A stretch of DNA of 11,912 nucleotides from assembly GCA_050699835.1 (NCBI GenBank), contig JBOHFW010000278.1:1-11912 (forward strand), given 5' to 3'. Source of the stretch: GCA-003244245 sp050699835 (GTDB taxonomy: Bacteria > Actinomycetota > Actinomycetes > Mycobacteriales > Pseudonocardiaceae). The notes beneath the pieces are model-generated. The model worked only from the letters and a program-made list of their open reading frames with translations, searched no databases and was not told the DNA's origin. The position numbers were made by a program, and so were the translations under genes. Positions within the stretch are counted from its first letter, which is position 1. Each line of letters opens with the position of its first letter. Shown piece after piece: positions 4,704-11,912 of the stretch.

Positions 4704-6541
4704 TGGGCACAGCGACCACCGGCCAGTTCACCAGACGGGCCAAGCGTCGCCGCCGACCTGGCTCGCCGGCAGCTGGTCTGCACGACCGGCTGCGGCTCGG
4801 TCGGATGGTCCTCGTCCTTGCGCTGGTGGCCGCGGGACTCAAACTAGTCGTGGTGCAGGGAGTACAGGCGTCGGCGTTGTCGGCGCAGGCCGCAAACCAG
4901 CGCACCACCGTACAGACGCTGCCCGCGCAACGCGGCACGATCACCGACCGTAACGGCACTCCGTTGGCCTTCAGCGTGGCGGCCCAGGCGCTGTACGCTC
5001 AGCCGAACCGGATCATCGCTGAGCAGCGCGCGGTCCGGGCCGACCCGGATGCGCACAAGCAGGCGATGGCCCGCCGGGTCGCCGAGGTGCTCGGTCCGAC
5101 CGTCTCCGAGCAGGAGATCCTCGAGGCCCTGCGCAGCGACCGCACCACGGTGTTGCTGGCGCCGTTGGTGACGCCGTCCCAGGCCAGGGCGATCCAGCGG
5201 GACTTCCCGGAGATCAGCGCCGAGCACCGGGAGATCCGGCAGTACCCCGGGGGTGAGCTCGCCGCCAACGTCCTGGGGGTGGCGAACTGGCGGGCCGACG
5301 AGCGCAAGGTGCGCGGTCTGGCTGGCTTGGAGAACTACGACGACACCCTGCTGGCCGGCCGGGATGGCCGCCGGGTGGTAGACACTGCGGAGGGCTCGGA
5401 CGCGGTCATCCCGGGCAGTGAACGCGGCGAACGGCCGCCAGTGCCTGGTTCGAGCCTGGAACTCACTCTGGACTCCGATCTGCAGTTCACCGTGGCCCAG
5501 ATGCTCGGCGACTTCGCGCGCAAACACCACGCCAAACGGGCCAGCGCGGTAGTACTCGACGCGCGCACCGCCGAGGTTTACGCGATGGCCAACGACCTCA
5601 CCTTCGACCCCAACAACCTCGCGGCGGCGACCCCTGAGCTGTTAGGTAACCCGGCTGTCTCGACGCCCTTCGAACCAGGTTCGGTCAACAAGGTCATCAC
5701 TGCGGCCGCCGCCATCGACAGCGGCATCGTCACGCCGGATACCCCGCTGCGGGTTCCCGGCGAGGTGCGGATCGCTGACCGGACTGTCCGGGACGCGTGG
5801 TCACATGGCACGGTGAACCTCACCTTCACCGGAGTGCTGGCCCGCTCGTCCAACGTCGGCACGCTGCTCACCGTGCAGCGGGTGGGCGAGGACCGTTTTG
5901 TGGACATGCTCCACCGGATGGGCCTGGGCCAGCGCACCAACGTGGGCTTGCCAGGCGAAAGTGCAGGCAAGGTGCCACCCCGGGACCGGTGGTCGGGCAG
6001 CACGTTCGCCAACCTGCCCATCGGGCAGGGCCTGTCGATGACCGTGTTGCAGATGGCCGGCATGTACCAGGCGATCGCCAACGATGGCGTGCGCATCCCA
6101 CCGCGCATCGTCAGCGCTGAGATCGCCCCGGACGGCACCCGGACCGCGACACCGCGTCCGGGGGGTATCCGGGTGGTCAGCCCGCAGACCGCCCATACCG
6201 TGCGAGACATGCTCCGCGCGGTCGTCCAGAATGCGCCGGGAGGACAGCGCGGTACCAGCCCGGAGGCGGCTCTGGAGGGGTACCAGATCGCGGGCAAGAC
6301 CGGTACCGCGCAGCAAGTCGACCCCGCCTGTGGCTGCTACAGCAACTCGAATCACTGGATCAACTTCGCCGGGATCCTGCCTGCTGATTCGCCACGCTTC
6401 GTGATCGGGATCATGCTCGACGACCCGACCGTCGGCAACGCCGCGCCGCTGTTCCATGACATCGCCTCCTACCTCGCGGGTCGCTACCAGATCCCGCTAT
6501 CTCCCGGCCCCAGCCCGGTCGCCACCCTGACCCTGCCGTGA
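4703..6541 (+). CDS. ftsI: Septal peptidoglycan transpeptidase FtsI (PBP3/PbpB)
   Basis: Class B penicillin-binding protein, 612 aa, that cross-links septal peptidoglycan stem peptides; it is a beta-lactam target and a partner of FtsW. A basic cytoplasmic tail (TRRAKRRRR) precedes one membrane span at about 34-52. The dimerisation/pedestal domain starts with QRGTITDRNGTPLAFSV (76-92) and includes EHREIRQYPGGELAANVLG (174-192). The transpeptidase domain carries the catalytic S327-V-N-K330 in EPGSVNK, the second motif S382-S383-N384, and K532-T-G534 in AGKTGTAQQ. A Cys-containing loop ACGCY (542-546) follows; I remember a similar one in mycobacterial PbpB. All three active-site motifs are intact. 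The ATG shares its A with the ftsL stop (TGATG), and no clear Shine-Dalgarno is seen, so translation probably depends on coupling. Leu314 is encoded by the rare codon TTA (5642-5644). Confidence 0.96.
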   Translation: MGTATTGQFTRRAKRRRRPGSPAAGLHDRLRLGRMVLVLALVAAGLKLVVVQGVQASALSAQAANQRTTVQTLPAQRGTITDRNGTPLAFSVAAQALYAQPNRIIAEQRAVRADPDAHKQAMARRVAEVLGPTVSEQEILEALRSDRTTVLLAPLVTPSQARAIQRDFPEISAEHREIRQYPGGELAANVLGVANWRADERKVRGLAGLENYDDTLLAGRDGRRVVDTAEGSDAVIPGSERGERPPVPGSSLELTLDSDLQFTVAQMLGDFARKHHAKRASAVVLDARTAEVYAMANDLTFDPNNLAAATPELLGNPAVSTPFEPGSVNKVITAAAAIDSGIVTPDTPLRVPGEVRIADRTVRDAWSHGTVNLTFTGVLARSSNVGTLLTVQRVGEDRFVDMLHRMGLGQRTNVGLPGESAGKVPPRDRWSGSTFANLPIGQGLSMTVLQMAGMYQAIANDGVRIPPRIVSAEIAPDGTRTATPRPGGIRVVSPQTAHTVRDMLRAVVQNAPGGQRGTSPEAALEGYQIAGKTGTAQQVDPACGCYSNSNHWINFAGILPADSPRFVIGIMLDDPTVGNAAPLFHDIASYLAGRYQIPLSPGPSPVATLTLP

Positions 6542-6643
6542 TGCTGGGCGCCGAGGTGTGGGTCCGCTCCTGATCCCGAATCACCGCGCCGGTAGCCTTC
6601 GTGCCCGCTGGGCTTCAGCTCCACGCGCACCCGACCCCGGATC
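6542..6643 (+). other. 102-nt gap between ftsI and murE
   Basis: This is the only sizeable spacer after rsmH. No hairpin stronger than 4-5 bp is evident and no terminator-like T-run is present. A weak -10-like TAGCCT (6593-6598) with a poor -35 match TGATCC (6571-6576) could mark an internal promoter for murE, but the match is marginal. Confidence 0.3.
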
Positions 6644-8179
6644 GTGACTGCTCCTGTGACTCGCTCGTTGACCGAGACGCCGCTGCGGCCCTCGCGCACC
6701 GCGCCGACCCCGCTGACCGTGCTTGCTGCGCTGGCCGGCCTGCAGATTGCCGATCAAACCCAGGTCACGGGTGTCACGCTGCGCGCTCAACAGGCGCTGC
6801 CCGGCGACCTGTTCGTGGCACTACCCAGCCTGACCCCTGGCCGGTCGCACGGGGCCGACTTCGCTGGCATCGCGCTGAGCGCTGGCGCCGCTGCGGTGCT
6901 CACCGATCCCGCGGGTGCGCATCACCCGGTGCTCACCGGCGGGGGCGTCCCGGTGCTGGTGCACCCGGACCCCCGTTCGGTCGTGGGCCCGCTGTCCGCG
7001 CACATCTACGGTGACCCCTCCACCCGGCTGGCGGTGCTCGGGATCACCGGCACCGCCGGTAAGACCACCACGACCTACCTCCTGGAGGCGGGGCTTCGCA
7101 CGGCGGGCGCGCGGACCGGCCTGGTTGGCACTGTGCAGACCCGGATCGATACGGCGCCGCTAGCCAGCACGTTCACCACTCCGGAAGCGCCGGACCTGCA
7201 GGCACTGCTGGCCCTGATGGCCGAACGCGGCGTCACCCAAGTGCCCATCGAGGTCTCCAGCCATGCGCTCGCGCTGGGCCGGGTGGCCGGTACTACCTTC
7301 GCCGTCGGCGCCTTCACCAACCTGTCCCAGGATCACCTGGACTTTCATGCCGACCTCGAAGACTACTTCGCCGCCAAAGCACTGCTCTTCGACGGCCGAG
7401 CCGCCGCTGAGGTGGTCTGTGTGGACGGTGCCTGGGGCCGCCGGCTGGTTACCAACCAGACCACGACCGTCTCGCTGAGCGGCGAGGCAACCTGGCGCGC
7501 AGTGGATGTCGCTGCCCATCCCTCCGGCAGCCAGAGTTTCCGCGCTCTAGGCCCCGGCGGGCTGGACGTCTCGGCGCTGATCCGGTTGCCGGGTGCGTTC
7601 AACGTGACCAACGCGCTGCTTGCGTTGGCCGTCGGTCACGCTGCGGGAGCCGATCCGATGCTGCTGGCCCGCGGCATCGCGACCGCCGAGGTGCCCGGCC
7701 GGATGCAGCGGGTGAGTCGCGGCCAGGAGTTTCTCGCCGTGGTCGACTACGCGCACAAGCCTGCCGCGGTGGCCGCGCTGCTCGACGCGGTGCGGGATCA
7801 AGTCTCCGGGCAGTTGCTGGTGGTACTGGGTTGCGGCGGAGATCGGGATCGGGCCAAGCGACCCCTGATGGGTGCTGAAGCGGCCCGCCGGGCCGATCTG
7901 CTGGTGGTCACCGACGACAACCCACGGACCGAAGATCCGGCCGCGATCCGTGCCGCGATGCTCTCCGGCGCCCGGGTCGGTCCCGCGGAGGTAGTGGAGA
8001 TCCCCGATCGGGCGGCCGCCATCGCCCACGCGGTGGCCCGGGCTGGACCCAGCGACGCGGTCATTGTTGCCGGTAAGGGCCACGAGACCGGGCAGGATGT
8101 GGGCGGCGTCAAGCACCCCTTTGTGGACGCGGATGTGCTCGCCGACCTGCTCGATGCGCGCCTGCGGGCGGGCCCATGA
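6644..8179 (+). CDS. murE: UDP-MurNAc-L-Ala-D-Glu:meso-diaminopimelate ligase MurE
   Basis: MurE, 511 aa, is a cytoplasmic ATP-dependent ligase adding the third stem-peptide residue to UDP-MurNAc-L-Ala-D-Glu. The ATP loop is TGTAGKTTTT (135-144). The substrate-side motifs TFTTPEAPDL (176-185) and EVSSHAL (203-209) are typical of MurE. K245 in YFAAKALLF is the expected carbamylated lysine. VVDYAHKP (367-374), GCGGDRDRAKRPLMG (396-410), DDNPRTEDP (424-432) and VAGKGHE (475-481) complete the set. The DNPR motif indicates meso-diaminopimelate rather than lysine as substrate, consistent with an actinobacterium. The start is GTG 6644; a second in-frame GTG lies at 6656. Neither has a good Shine-Dalgarno, so the exact start is uncertain. 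The stop overlaps murF by 4 nt (ATGA). Confidence 0.96.
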   Translation: MTAPVTRSLTETPLRPSRTAPTPLTVLAALAGLQIADQTQVTGVTLRAQQALPGDLFVALPSLTPGRSHGADFAGIALSAGAAAVLTDPAGAHHPVLTGGGVPVLVHPDPRSVVGPLSAHIYGDPSTRLAVLGITGTAGKTTTTYLLEAGLRTAGARTGLVGTVQTRIDTAPLASTFTTPEAPDLQALLALMAERGVTQVPIEVSSHALALGRVAGTTFAVGAFTNLSQDHLDFHADLEDYFAAKALLFDGRAAAEVVCVDGAWGRRLVTNQTTTVSLSGEATWRAVDVAAHPSGSQSFRALGPGGLDVSALIRLPGAFNVTNALLALAVGHAAGADPMLLARGIATAEVPGRMQRVSRGQEFLAVVDYAHKPAAVAALLDAVRDQVSGQLLVVLGCGGDRDRAKRPLMGAEAARRADLLVVTDDNPRTEDPAAIRAAMLSGARVGPAEVVEIPDRAAAIAHAVARAGPSDAVIVAGKGHETGQDVGGVKHPFVDADVLADLLDARLRAGP

Positions 8180-9639
8180 TTGAGCTCACCCTGGCTGAGG
8201 TGGCCAGTGCGGTAGGCGGGGTCCTGCACGGCTGCTCGGGCACCGAGATAATCACCGGTGGCGTCGAGTTCGATTCCCGTCGGGTCACGCCCGGCGGGTT
8301 GTTCGTCGCGGTGCCGGGCGAGCGGGTCGACGGCCACGACTTCGCGGTCGCAGCGATGGCCGCAGGCGCTGCCGGAGTGCTCGCCGGGCGGCCCGTCGAT
8401 GCCGCCGCGGTGCTCGCCCCGCCGGTCGCCGGTCCCCCCTCCGGTGCCTACGCGCTGGCTGCGGACACCGACGGCGCAGGCGCGGCGGTGCTGGCGGCAC
8501 TGGCCGCGCTGGCCCGGTCCGTGGTGCACACGCTGAGCCAGGCTGGTCTACAGGTAGTGGCCCTGACCGGGTCGTCAGGCAAGACGTCTACCAAGGACAT
8601 GGTGGCCGCGCTGCTCGCCCCACTCGGCGCCACGGTCGCCCCGCCAGGGTCGTTCAACAACGAGATCGGCCACCCCTGGACCGCGCTGCGCGCCAACGTG
8701 GCCACCCGGCACCTGGTCCTGGAGCTCTCCGCGCGCGGTCCCGGCCAGATCAGCGCGCTGTGCCGGGTGGCGCCGCCGTCGATCGGGGTGGTGCTCAACG
8801 TCGGCTCGGCGCACATGGGTGAGTTCGGCTCCCGGGATGCGGTGGCCACCGCCAAGGGTGAGCTGGTCGAGGCGCTGCCGGCCGCCGGGGTCGCGGTGCT
8901 CAACGCCGACGACGCCGCGGTGTCCGCGATGGCGCGGCGCACCGCGGCGCGGGTGGTGCGTTTCGGACGGTCGCCAGCTGCCCAGGTACGCGCGACCGAT
9001 GTTGTTCTCGATGCCCGAGGCTGCCCGACGTTTCGCCTGGTGAGCGAGGCTGGAGCGGCTCCTGTGCAGCTCGCCGTGCCCGGCGAGCACCAGGTGTCCA
9101 ACGCGTTGGCCGCGGCCGCGGTGGCCCTGGAGCTGGGTGCCACTCCGGTAGCCATTGCCGTGGGGCTGGAGAAGTACCGTGCGGTGTCGCGTTGGCGGAT
9201 GGAGGTCACCGACCGTCCCGATGGCGTGACGGTGGTCAATGACGCCTACAACGCCAATCCCGAGTCGGTCGCCGCCGCGCTGCGAACGTTGGTCGTGATG
9301 ACCGCAGCCAACCGGCGCAGCTGGGCCGTGCTGGGTCCAGTCGCTGAGCTCGGCAAGGCCACGGAACAGGCGTACCGGGACATCGGCGCGCTCACCGCGC
9401 GCCTGGGCGTCGACCGGCTCGTGGTGGTGGGGGAGCAGGCCAGGCAGCTGCACCGCTGCGTACCGGACTCCGTCCTGGTGCCGGATGTGCCCGCAGCGCT
9501 TGAGCTGCTGCACGACGAACTCGCCCCTGGCGACGTCGTGCTGATCAAGGCGTCCCGGTCAGCCGGTTTGGAACTCCTCGCGGACGGGCTCCTCGGCGCG
9601 ACTGGCCCGAGCGGTACCGGTGGAGGGAGTAGCAGGTGA
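8176..9639 (+). CDS. murF: UDP-MurNAc-tripeptide:D-alanyl-D-alanine ligase MurF
   Basis: MurF, 487 aa, adds D-Ala-D-Ala to the UDP-MurNAc tripeptide, giving the pentapeptide used by MraY. The N-terminus MIELTLAEVASAVGG and FDSRRVTPGGLFVAVPGERVDGHDF (32-56 in part) form the substrate-binding domain. The ATP loop is TGSSGKTSTK (131-140). NNEIGHP (161-167), NVGSAHMGEFGS (208-219), K227 in TAKGEL (expected carbamylated lysine), GEHQVSNALAA (303-313) and the ribose-binding NDAYNANPES (355-364) are all present. The late motif reads VLGPVAELG (385-393), where many homologues have Met in the fourth or fifth position; I regard this as ordinary variation. The C-terminal 15 residues are Gly/Ser-rich. 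ATG 8176 overlaps the murE stop, and the murF stop overlaps the mraY GTG by 4 nt. Confidence 0.96.
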   Translation: MIELTLAEVASAVGGVLHGCSGTEIITGGVEFDSRRVTPGGLFVAVPGERVDGHDFAVAAMAAGAAGVLAGRPVDAAAVLAPPVAGPPSGAYALAADTDGAGAAVLAALAALARSVVHTLSQAGLQVVALTGSSGKTSTKDMVAALLAPLGATVAPPGSFNNEIGHPWTALRANVATRHLVLELSARGPGQISALCRVAPPSIGVVLNVGSAHMGEFGSRDAVATAKGELVEALPAAGVAVLNADDAAVSAMARRTAARVVRFGRSPAAQVRATDVVLDARGCPTFRLVSEAGAAPVQLAVPGEHQVSNALAAAAVALELGATPVAIAVGLEKYRAVSRWRMEVTDRPDGVTVVNDAYNANPESVAAALRTLVVMTAANRRSWAVLGPVAELGKATEQAYRDIGALTARLGVDRLVVVGEQARQLHRCVPDSVLVPDVPAALELLHDELAPGDVVLIKASRSAGLELLADGLLGATGPSGTGGGSSR

Positions 9640-10706
9640 GCACCATCCTGGTCGCCTCCGGGGTCGCGCTGCTCGCCTCGATCTTGTTCACGCCCTACCT
9701 CATCCGGTTGTTCACCCGGCAGGGCTTCGGGCAGGAGATCCGTCAGGAGGGACCGCAGACCCACCAGAGCAAGCGCGGCACACCGACCATGGGCGGGGTG
9801 GCGATCCTGCTGGCGATGTGGAGCGGTTACCTGGTCGCCCACCTCACCGTCACCCGGCACGGCATCACCGCGTCGGCACTGCTGGTCCTGCTGCTCACCA
9901 CGGTTCTCGGGTTGGTCGGCTTCCTCGATGACCTGATCAAGATCCGCCGGCAGCGCAACTTGGGCTTGAGCAAGACCGCCAAGCTGGTCGGGCAGCTGGT
10001 TGCCGCGGTGTTGTTCGGCATCCTGGCGTTGGGTTTCCGGGACGGCGATGGCATCGCCCCGGGCTCGACGCACCTGTCCTTCGTGCGGGATGTGGCCGTG
10101 GTGTCCTTCGGAGCCGTGGGCTTCGTGATCTTCAGCTACCTGCTGGTGTCAGCCTGGTCCAACGCGGTGAACCTGGCCGATGGCTTGGACGGTCTGGCTG
10201 CGGGCGCGGCGGCGATGGTGCTGGTCACGTACGTGATCGTCTCGTTCTGGCAGTTCACTCAAGACTGCACCGTCCAGGCGGTGCCCGGCTGCTACACCGT
10301 GCGGGATCCGCTCGATGTCGCCGTGGTAGCCGCATCCGCGGTCGGTGGGTGCATCGGGTTTCTGTGGTGGAACGCACCACCGGCGAAGATCTTCATGGGT
10401 GACACCGGGTCGTTGGCGATCGGCGGCTTGCTGGCGGGTTTGTCGGTAGTTACCCGAACCGAGCTGCTCCTGGTCGTGATCGGTGGGCTGTTCGTGGTCG
10501 AGGCGCTGTCCGTGGTGATCCAGGTCGCGGTGTTTCGGACCACCCGGCGCCGGCCGTTCCGGATGGCGCCGTTTCACCACCACTTCGAGCTCGCGGGCTG
10601 GCCTGAGACTACCGTGATCATCAGGTTCTGGCTGCTCGCGGCCATTTGCTGTGCACTGGGCGCCGGAGTGTTCTACAGCGAGTGGCTGACCGCGGCCGGG
10701 GGGTGA
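9636..10706 (+). CDS. mraY: Phospho-N-acetylmuramoyl-pentapeptide transferase MraY
   Basis: MraY, 356 aa, is a polytopic membrane enzyme that transfers phospho-MurNAc-pentapeptide to undecaprenyl phosphate, forming lipid I. About ten hydrophobic segments are visible, the first at about 5-24. Diagnostic cytoplasmic motifs are KRGTPTMGG (46-54), GFLDDLIK (95-102, with the Asp pair 98-99), NAVNLADGLDGLA (176-188), KIFMGDTGSL (251-260) and the HHHFE cluster (314-318) in APFHHHFELAGW. These include the conserved Asp/His residues of the Mg-dependent active site. The loop with Cys211 and Cys219 (about 205-226) is of a kind I associate with actinobacterial MraY. The start is GTG 9636 in a GTGA overlap with murF, supported by a strong GGAGGGAG (9622-9629) 6 nt upstream. 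Length is normal for the family. Confidence 0.97.
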   Translation: MSTILVASGVALLASILFTPYLIRLFTRQGFGQEIRQEGPQTHQSKRGTPTMGGVAILLAMWSGYLVAHLTVTRHGITASALLVLLLTTVLGLVGFLDDLIKIRRQRNLGLSKTAKLVGQLVAAVLFGILALGFRDGDGIAPGSTHLSFVRDVAVVSFGAVGFVIFSYLLVSAWSNAVNLADGLDGLAAGAAAMVLVTYVIVSFWQFTQDCTVQAVPGCYTVRDPLDVAVVAASAVGGCIGFLWWNAPPAKIFMGDTGSLAIGGLLAGLSVVTRTELLLVVIGGLFVVEALSVVIQVAVFRTTRRRPFRMAPFHHHFELAGWPETTVIIRFWLLAAICCALGAGVFYSEWLTAAGG

Positions 10707-10707
10707 G

Positions 10708-11912
10708 ATGGTCAGCTTCCGCGACAACTTCCCTTCGGACCTCGTGGGCGCCCGGGTGCTGGTCGTCGGGGCGCGGGTCACGGGCTCCTCAGCGGCTCGA
10801 TTGCTGGCGGAACTCGGTGCCGATGTCACCGTCACTGACTCCGCGCCCAGCCAACTCCAGGCCCTGGCGGCGACCCCCTTGCCCGGCGCCGTGCGGTTGG
10901 CCGCTGATCTGGCCGCTCCGCCGCTGGGCACCGACTTGGTGGTGACCAGCCCTGGTCTGCGGCCGGACGCCCAGGTGCTGGTGGCCGCGCGCCGGGCCGG
11001 CGTGCCGGTGATCGGGGATGTGACGCTGGCCCGCTGGGTCGACTGTGCTCGGGCGAGCGCGGGACCCAGTGGCGGTCCGGGCCAGGCACCAGCCGAGTGG
11101 TTGGTGGTGACCGGGACCAACGGCAAGACCACCACCGTGGGAATGCTCGAGTCGATCCTGCGTGCCGCCGGACTCGACGCTCTCGCGTGTGGCAACATCG
11201 GGCTCCCGGTGCTGGATGCGGTGCGCGCTGGTCACCGCGTGCTCGCCGTGGAGTTGTCCTCGTTTCAGTTGCACCACTCGCCCCCATCGCACTGGTCGCC
11301 GCAGCGCAGGCCCCGGGCCGCCGTGGTGCTCAACGTCTCCGCCGACCACCTGGACTGGCACGGCAGCCTGGCCAGCTATGTCGCGGCCAAAGGCCACGTG
11401 TACGTCGAGGGCACTACCGCGGTGTGCAACGCTGACGACGAGTGGTCGACGCGGCTGGCCGCTGGGCGTGGGGCCGTCGAGTTCACCACCAGCGAGCCGC
11501 GCGAGGGGCAGCTCGGTCTGGTGGGGGAACAGCTGATGGATTGTGCCTTCAGCGCAGATCCCGGGGGCACCGTACTGGCCCAACTCGCCGATGTCCGTCC
11601 GGTGGGCCGGCACAACCTGTCCAACGCGCTGGCTGCCGCGGCACTGGCTCGCTGCATCGGGGTCGATGCTCCCGCCATCAGCCAGGGACTGCGGAGCTAC
11701 TCCCCGGGCGGGCACCGCGGCACGCCGGTTGGCGAGCATGCCGGGGTCTGCTACCTGGACAATTCCAAGGCCACCAACCCGCATGCGGCGCGCGCCGCGC
11801 TGCTGTCCCAGCAGCGGGTGGTGTGGGTGGCCGGCGGGTTACTCAAGGGCGCCGAGGTGGACGAGCTCGTCATCGACACCCGGGATCGGCTGGTCGGCGC
11901 CGTGCTGCTCGG
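10708..11912 (+). CDS. murD: UDP-MurNAc-L-alanine:D-glutamate ligase MurD, C-terminus cut by window edge
   Basis: MurD adds D-Glu to UDP-MurNAc-L-Ala in the cytoplasm. The frame opens at ATG 10708, 1 nt after the mraY stop, behind a G-rich stretch, and is open for 401 codons to the right edge. Roughly 70-90 residues are probably missing compared with actinobacterial MurD. The N-terminal Rossmann-like domain has VLVVGARVTGSSAARLL (17-33); TSPGLRP (80-86) follows. The ATP loop is TGTNGKTTT (135-143). CGNIGLPVLDAV (162-173) and ELSSFQL (180-186) are canonical, and K228 in YVAAKG is the expected carbamylated lysine. RHNLSNALAAAA, LDNSKATNPHAA (350-361) and VAGGLLKGAEVDEL are the later motifs. Two oddities: the usual DDSKATN reads DNSKATN (N352), and about six extra residues follow FQL. 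Leu378 uses the rare codon TTA (11839-11841). Identity is certain despite these deviations. Confidence 0.95.
   Translation, partial: MVSFRDNFPSDLVGARVLVVGARVTGSSAARLLAELGADVTVTDSAPSQLQALAATPLPGAVRLAADLAAPPLGTDLVVTSPGLRPDAQVLVAARRAGVPVIGDVTLARWVDCARASAGPSGGPGQAPAEWLVVTGTNGKTTTVGMLESILRAAGLDALACGNIGLPVLDAVRAGHRVLAVELSSFQLHHSPPSHWSPQRRPRAAVVLNVSADHLDWHGSLASYVAAKGHVYVEGTTAVCNADDEWSTRLAAGRGAVEFTTSEPREGQLGLVGEQLMDCAFSADPGGTVLAQLADVRPVGRHNLSNALAAAALARCIGVDAPAISQGLRSYSPGGHRGTPVGEHAGVCYLDNSKATNPHAARAALLSQQRVVWVAGGLLKGAEVDELVIDTRDRLVGAVLL

Noticed and set aside
1..11912. Mobile element, CRISPR array, tRNA or rRNA
   Set aside because: No transposase or integrase frame, no terminal repeats flanking genes, no regularly spaced repeat-spacer array and no tRNA- or rRNA-like sequence was seen.

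Overview
This high-GC window looks like the 5' half of an actinobacterial dcw (division and cell wall) cluster. The gene order mraZ-rsmH-ftsL-ftsI-murE-murF-mraY-murD is the classical one. The proteins carry actinobacterial hallmarks: MraZ and RsmH read much like the mycobacterial proteins as I remember them, FtsL is short and has a Pro/Ala-rich tail, and MurE has the DNPR motif of meso-diaminopimelate-adding enzymes. GTG starts are common. My best guess is an actinomycete near the Pseudonocardiales or Corynebacteriales; I cannot name a genus from the sequence alone.

Layout. Positions 1-1958 on the minus strand hold a two-gene unit reading out of the window: a MoxR-type AAA+ ATPase followed directly by a DUF58 protein that is cut by the left edge. 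Positions 1959-2397 are a divergent intergenic region. It carries a tiny candidate leader ORF coupled to moxR, a perfect interrupted palindrome, and the mraZ promoter overlaid by four GTGG repeats at an exact 10-bp period (the expected MraZ autoregulatory operator). From 2398 to the right edge all genes are on the plus strand. mraZ is followed by a 219-nt structure-rich gap (2830-3048), which carries mutually exclusive stem-loops and a perfect 22-bp inverted repeat. Then come rsmH, ftsL, ftsI, murE, murF, mraY and murD. murD is cut by the right edge. Most junctions after rsmH overlap by 1-4 nt (GTGA, TGATG, ATGA, GTGA) or nearly abut, so the genes are probably co-transcribed and translationally coupled. 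The exception is a 102-nt gap between ftsI and murE.

How the genes work together. MraZ is the transcriptional regulator of the cluster. RsmH methylates 16S rRNA. FtsL is a bitopic divisome protein that acts with FtsQ/FtsB-type partners. FtsI is the septal transpeptidase. MurD, MurE and MurF add successive residues of the stem peptide to UDP-MurNAc, and MraY moves the finished muropeptide onto undecaprenyl phosphate to give lipid I. The divergent MoxR-DUF58 pair is a chaperone-like ATPase with a membrane-associated partner. In related genomes a transglutaminase-like membrane protein often follows, but it would lie outside this window.

I see no mobile element, CRISPR array, tRNA or rRNA. The coding content is conventional. 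The parts most worth a second look are the two regulatory gaps flanking mraZ and a few deviations in murD.
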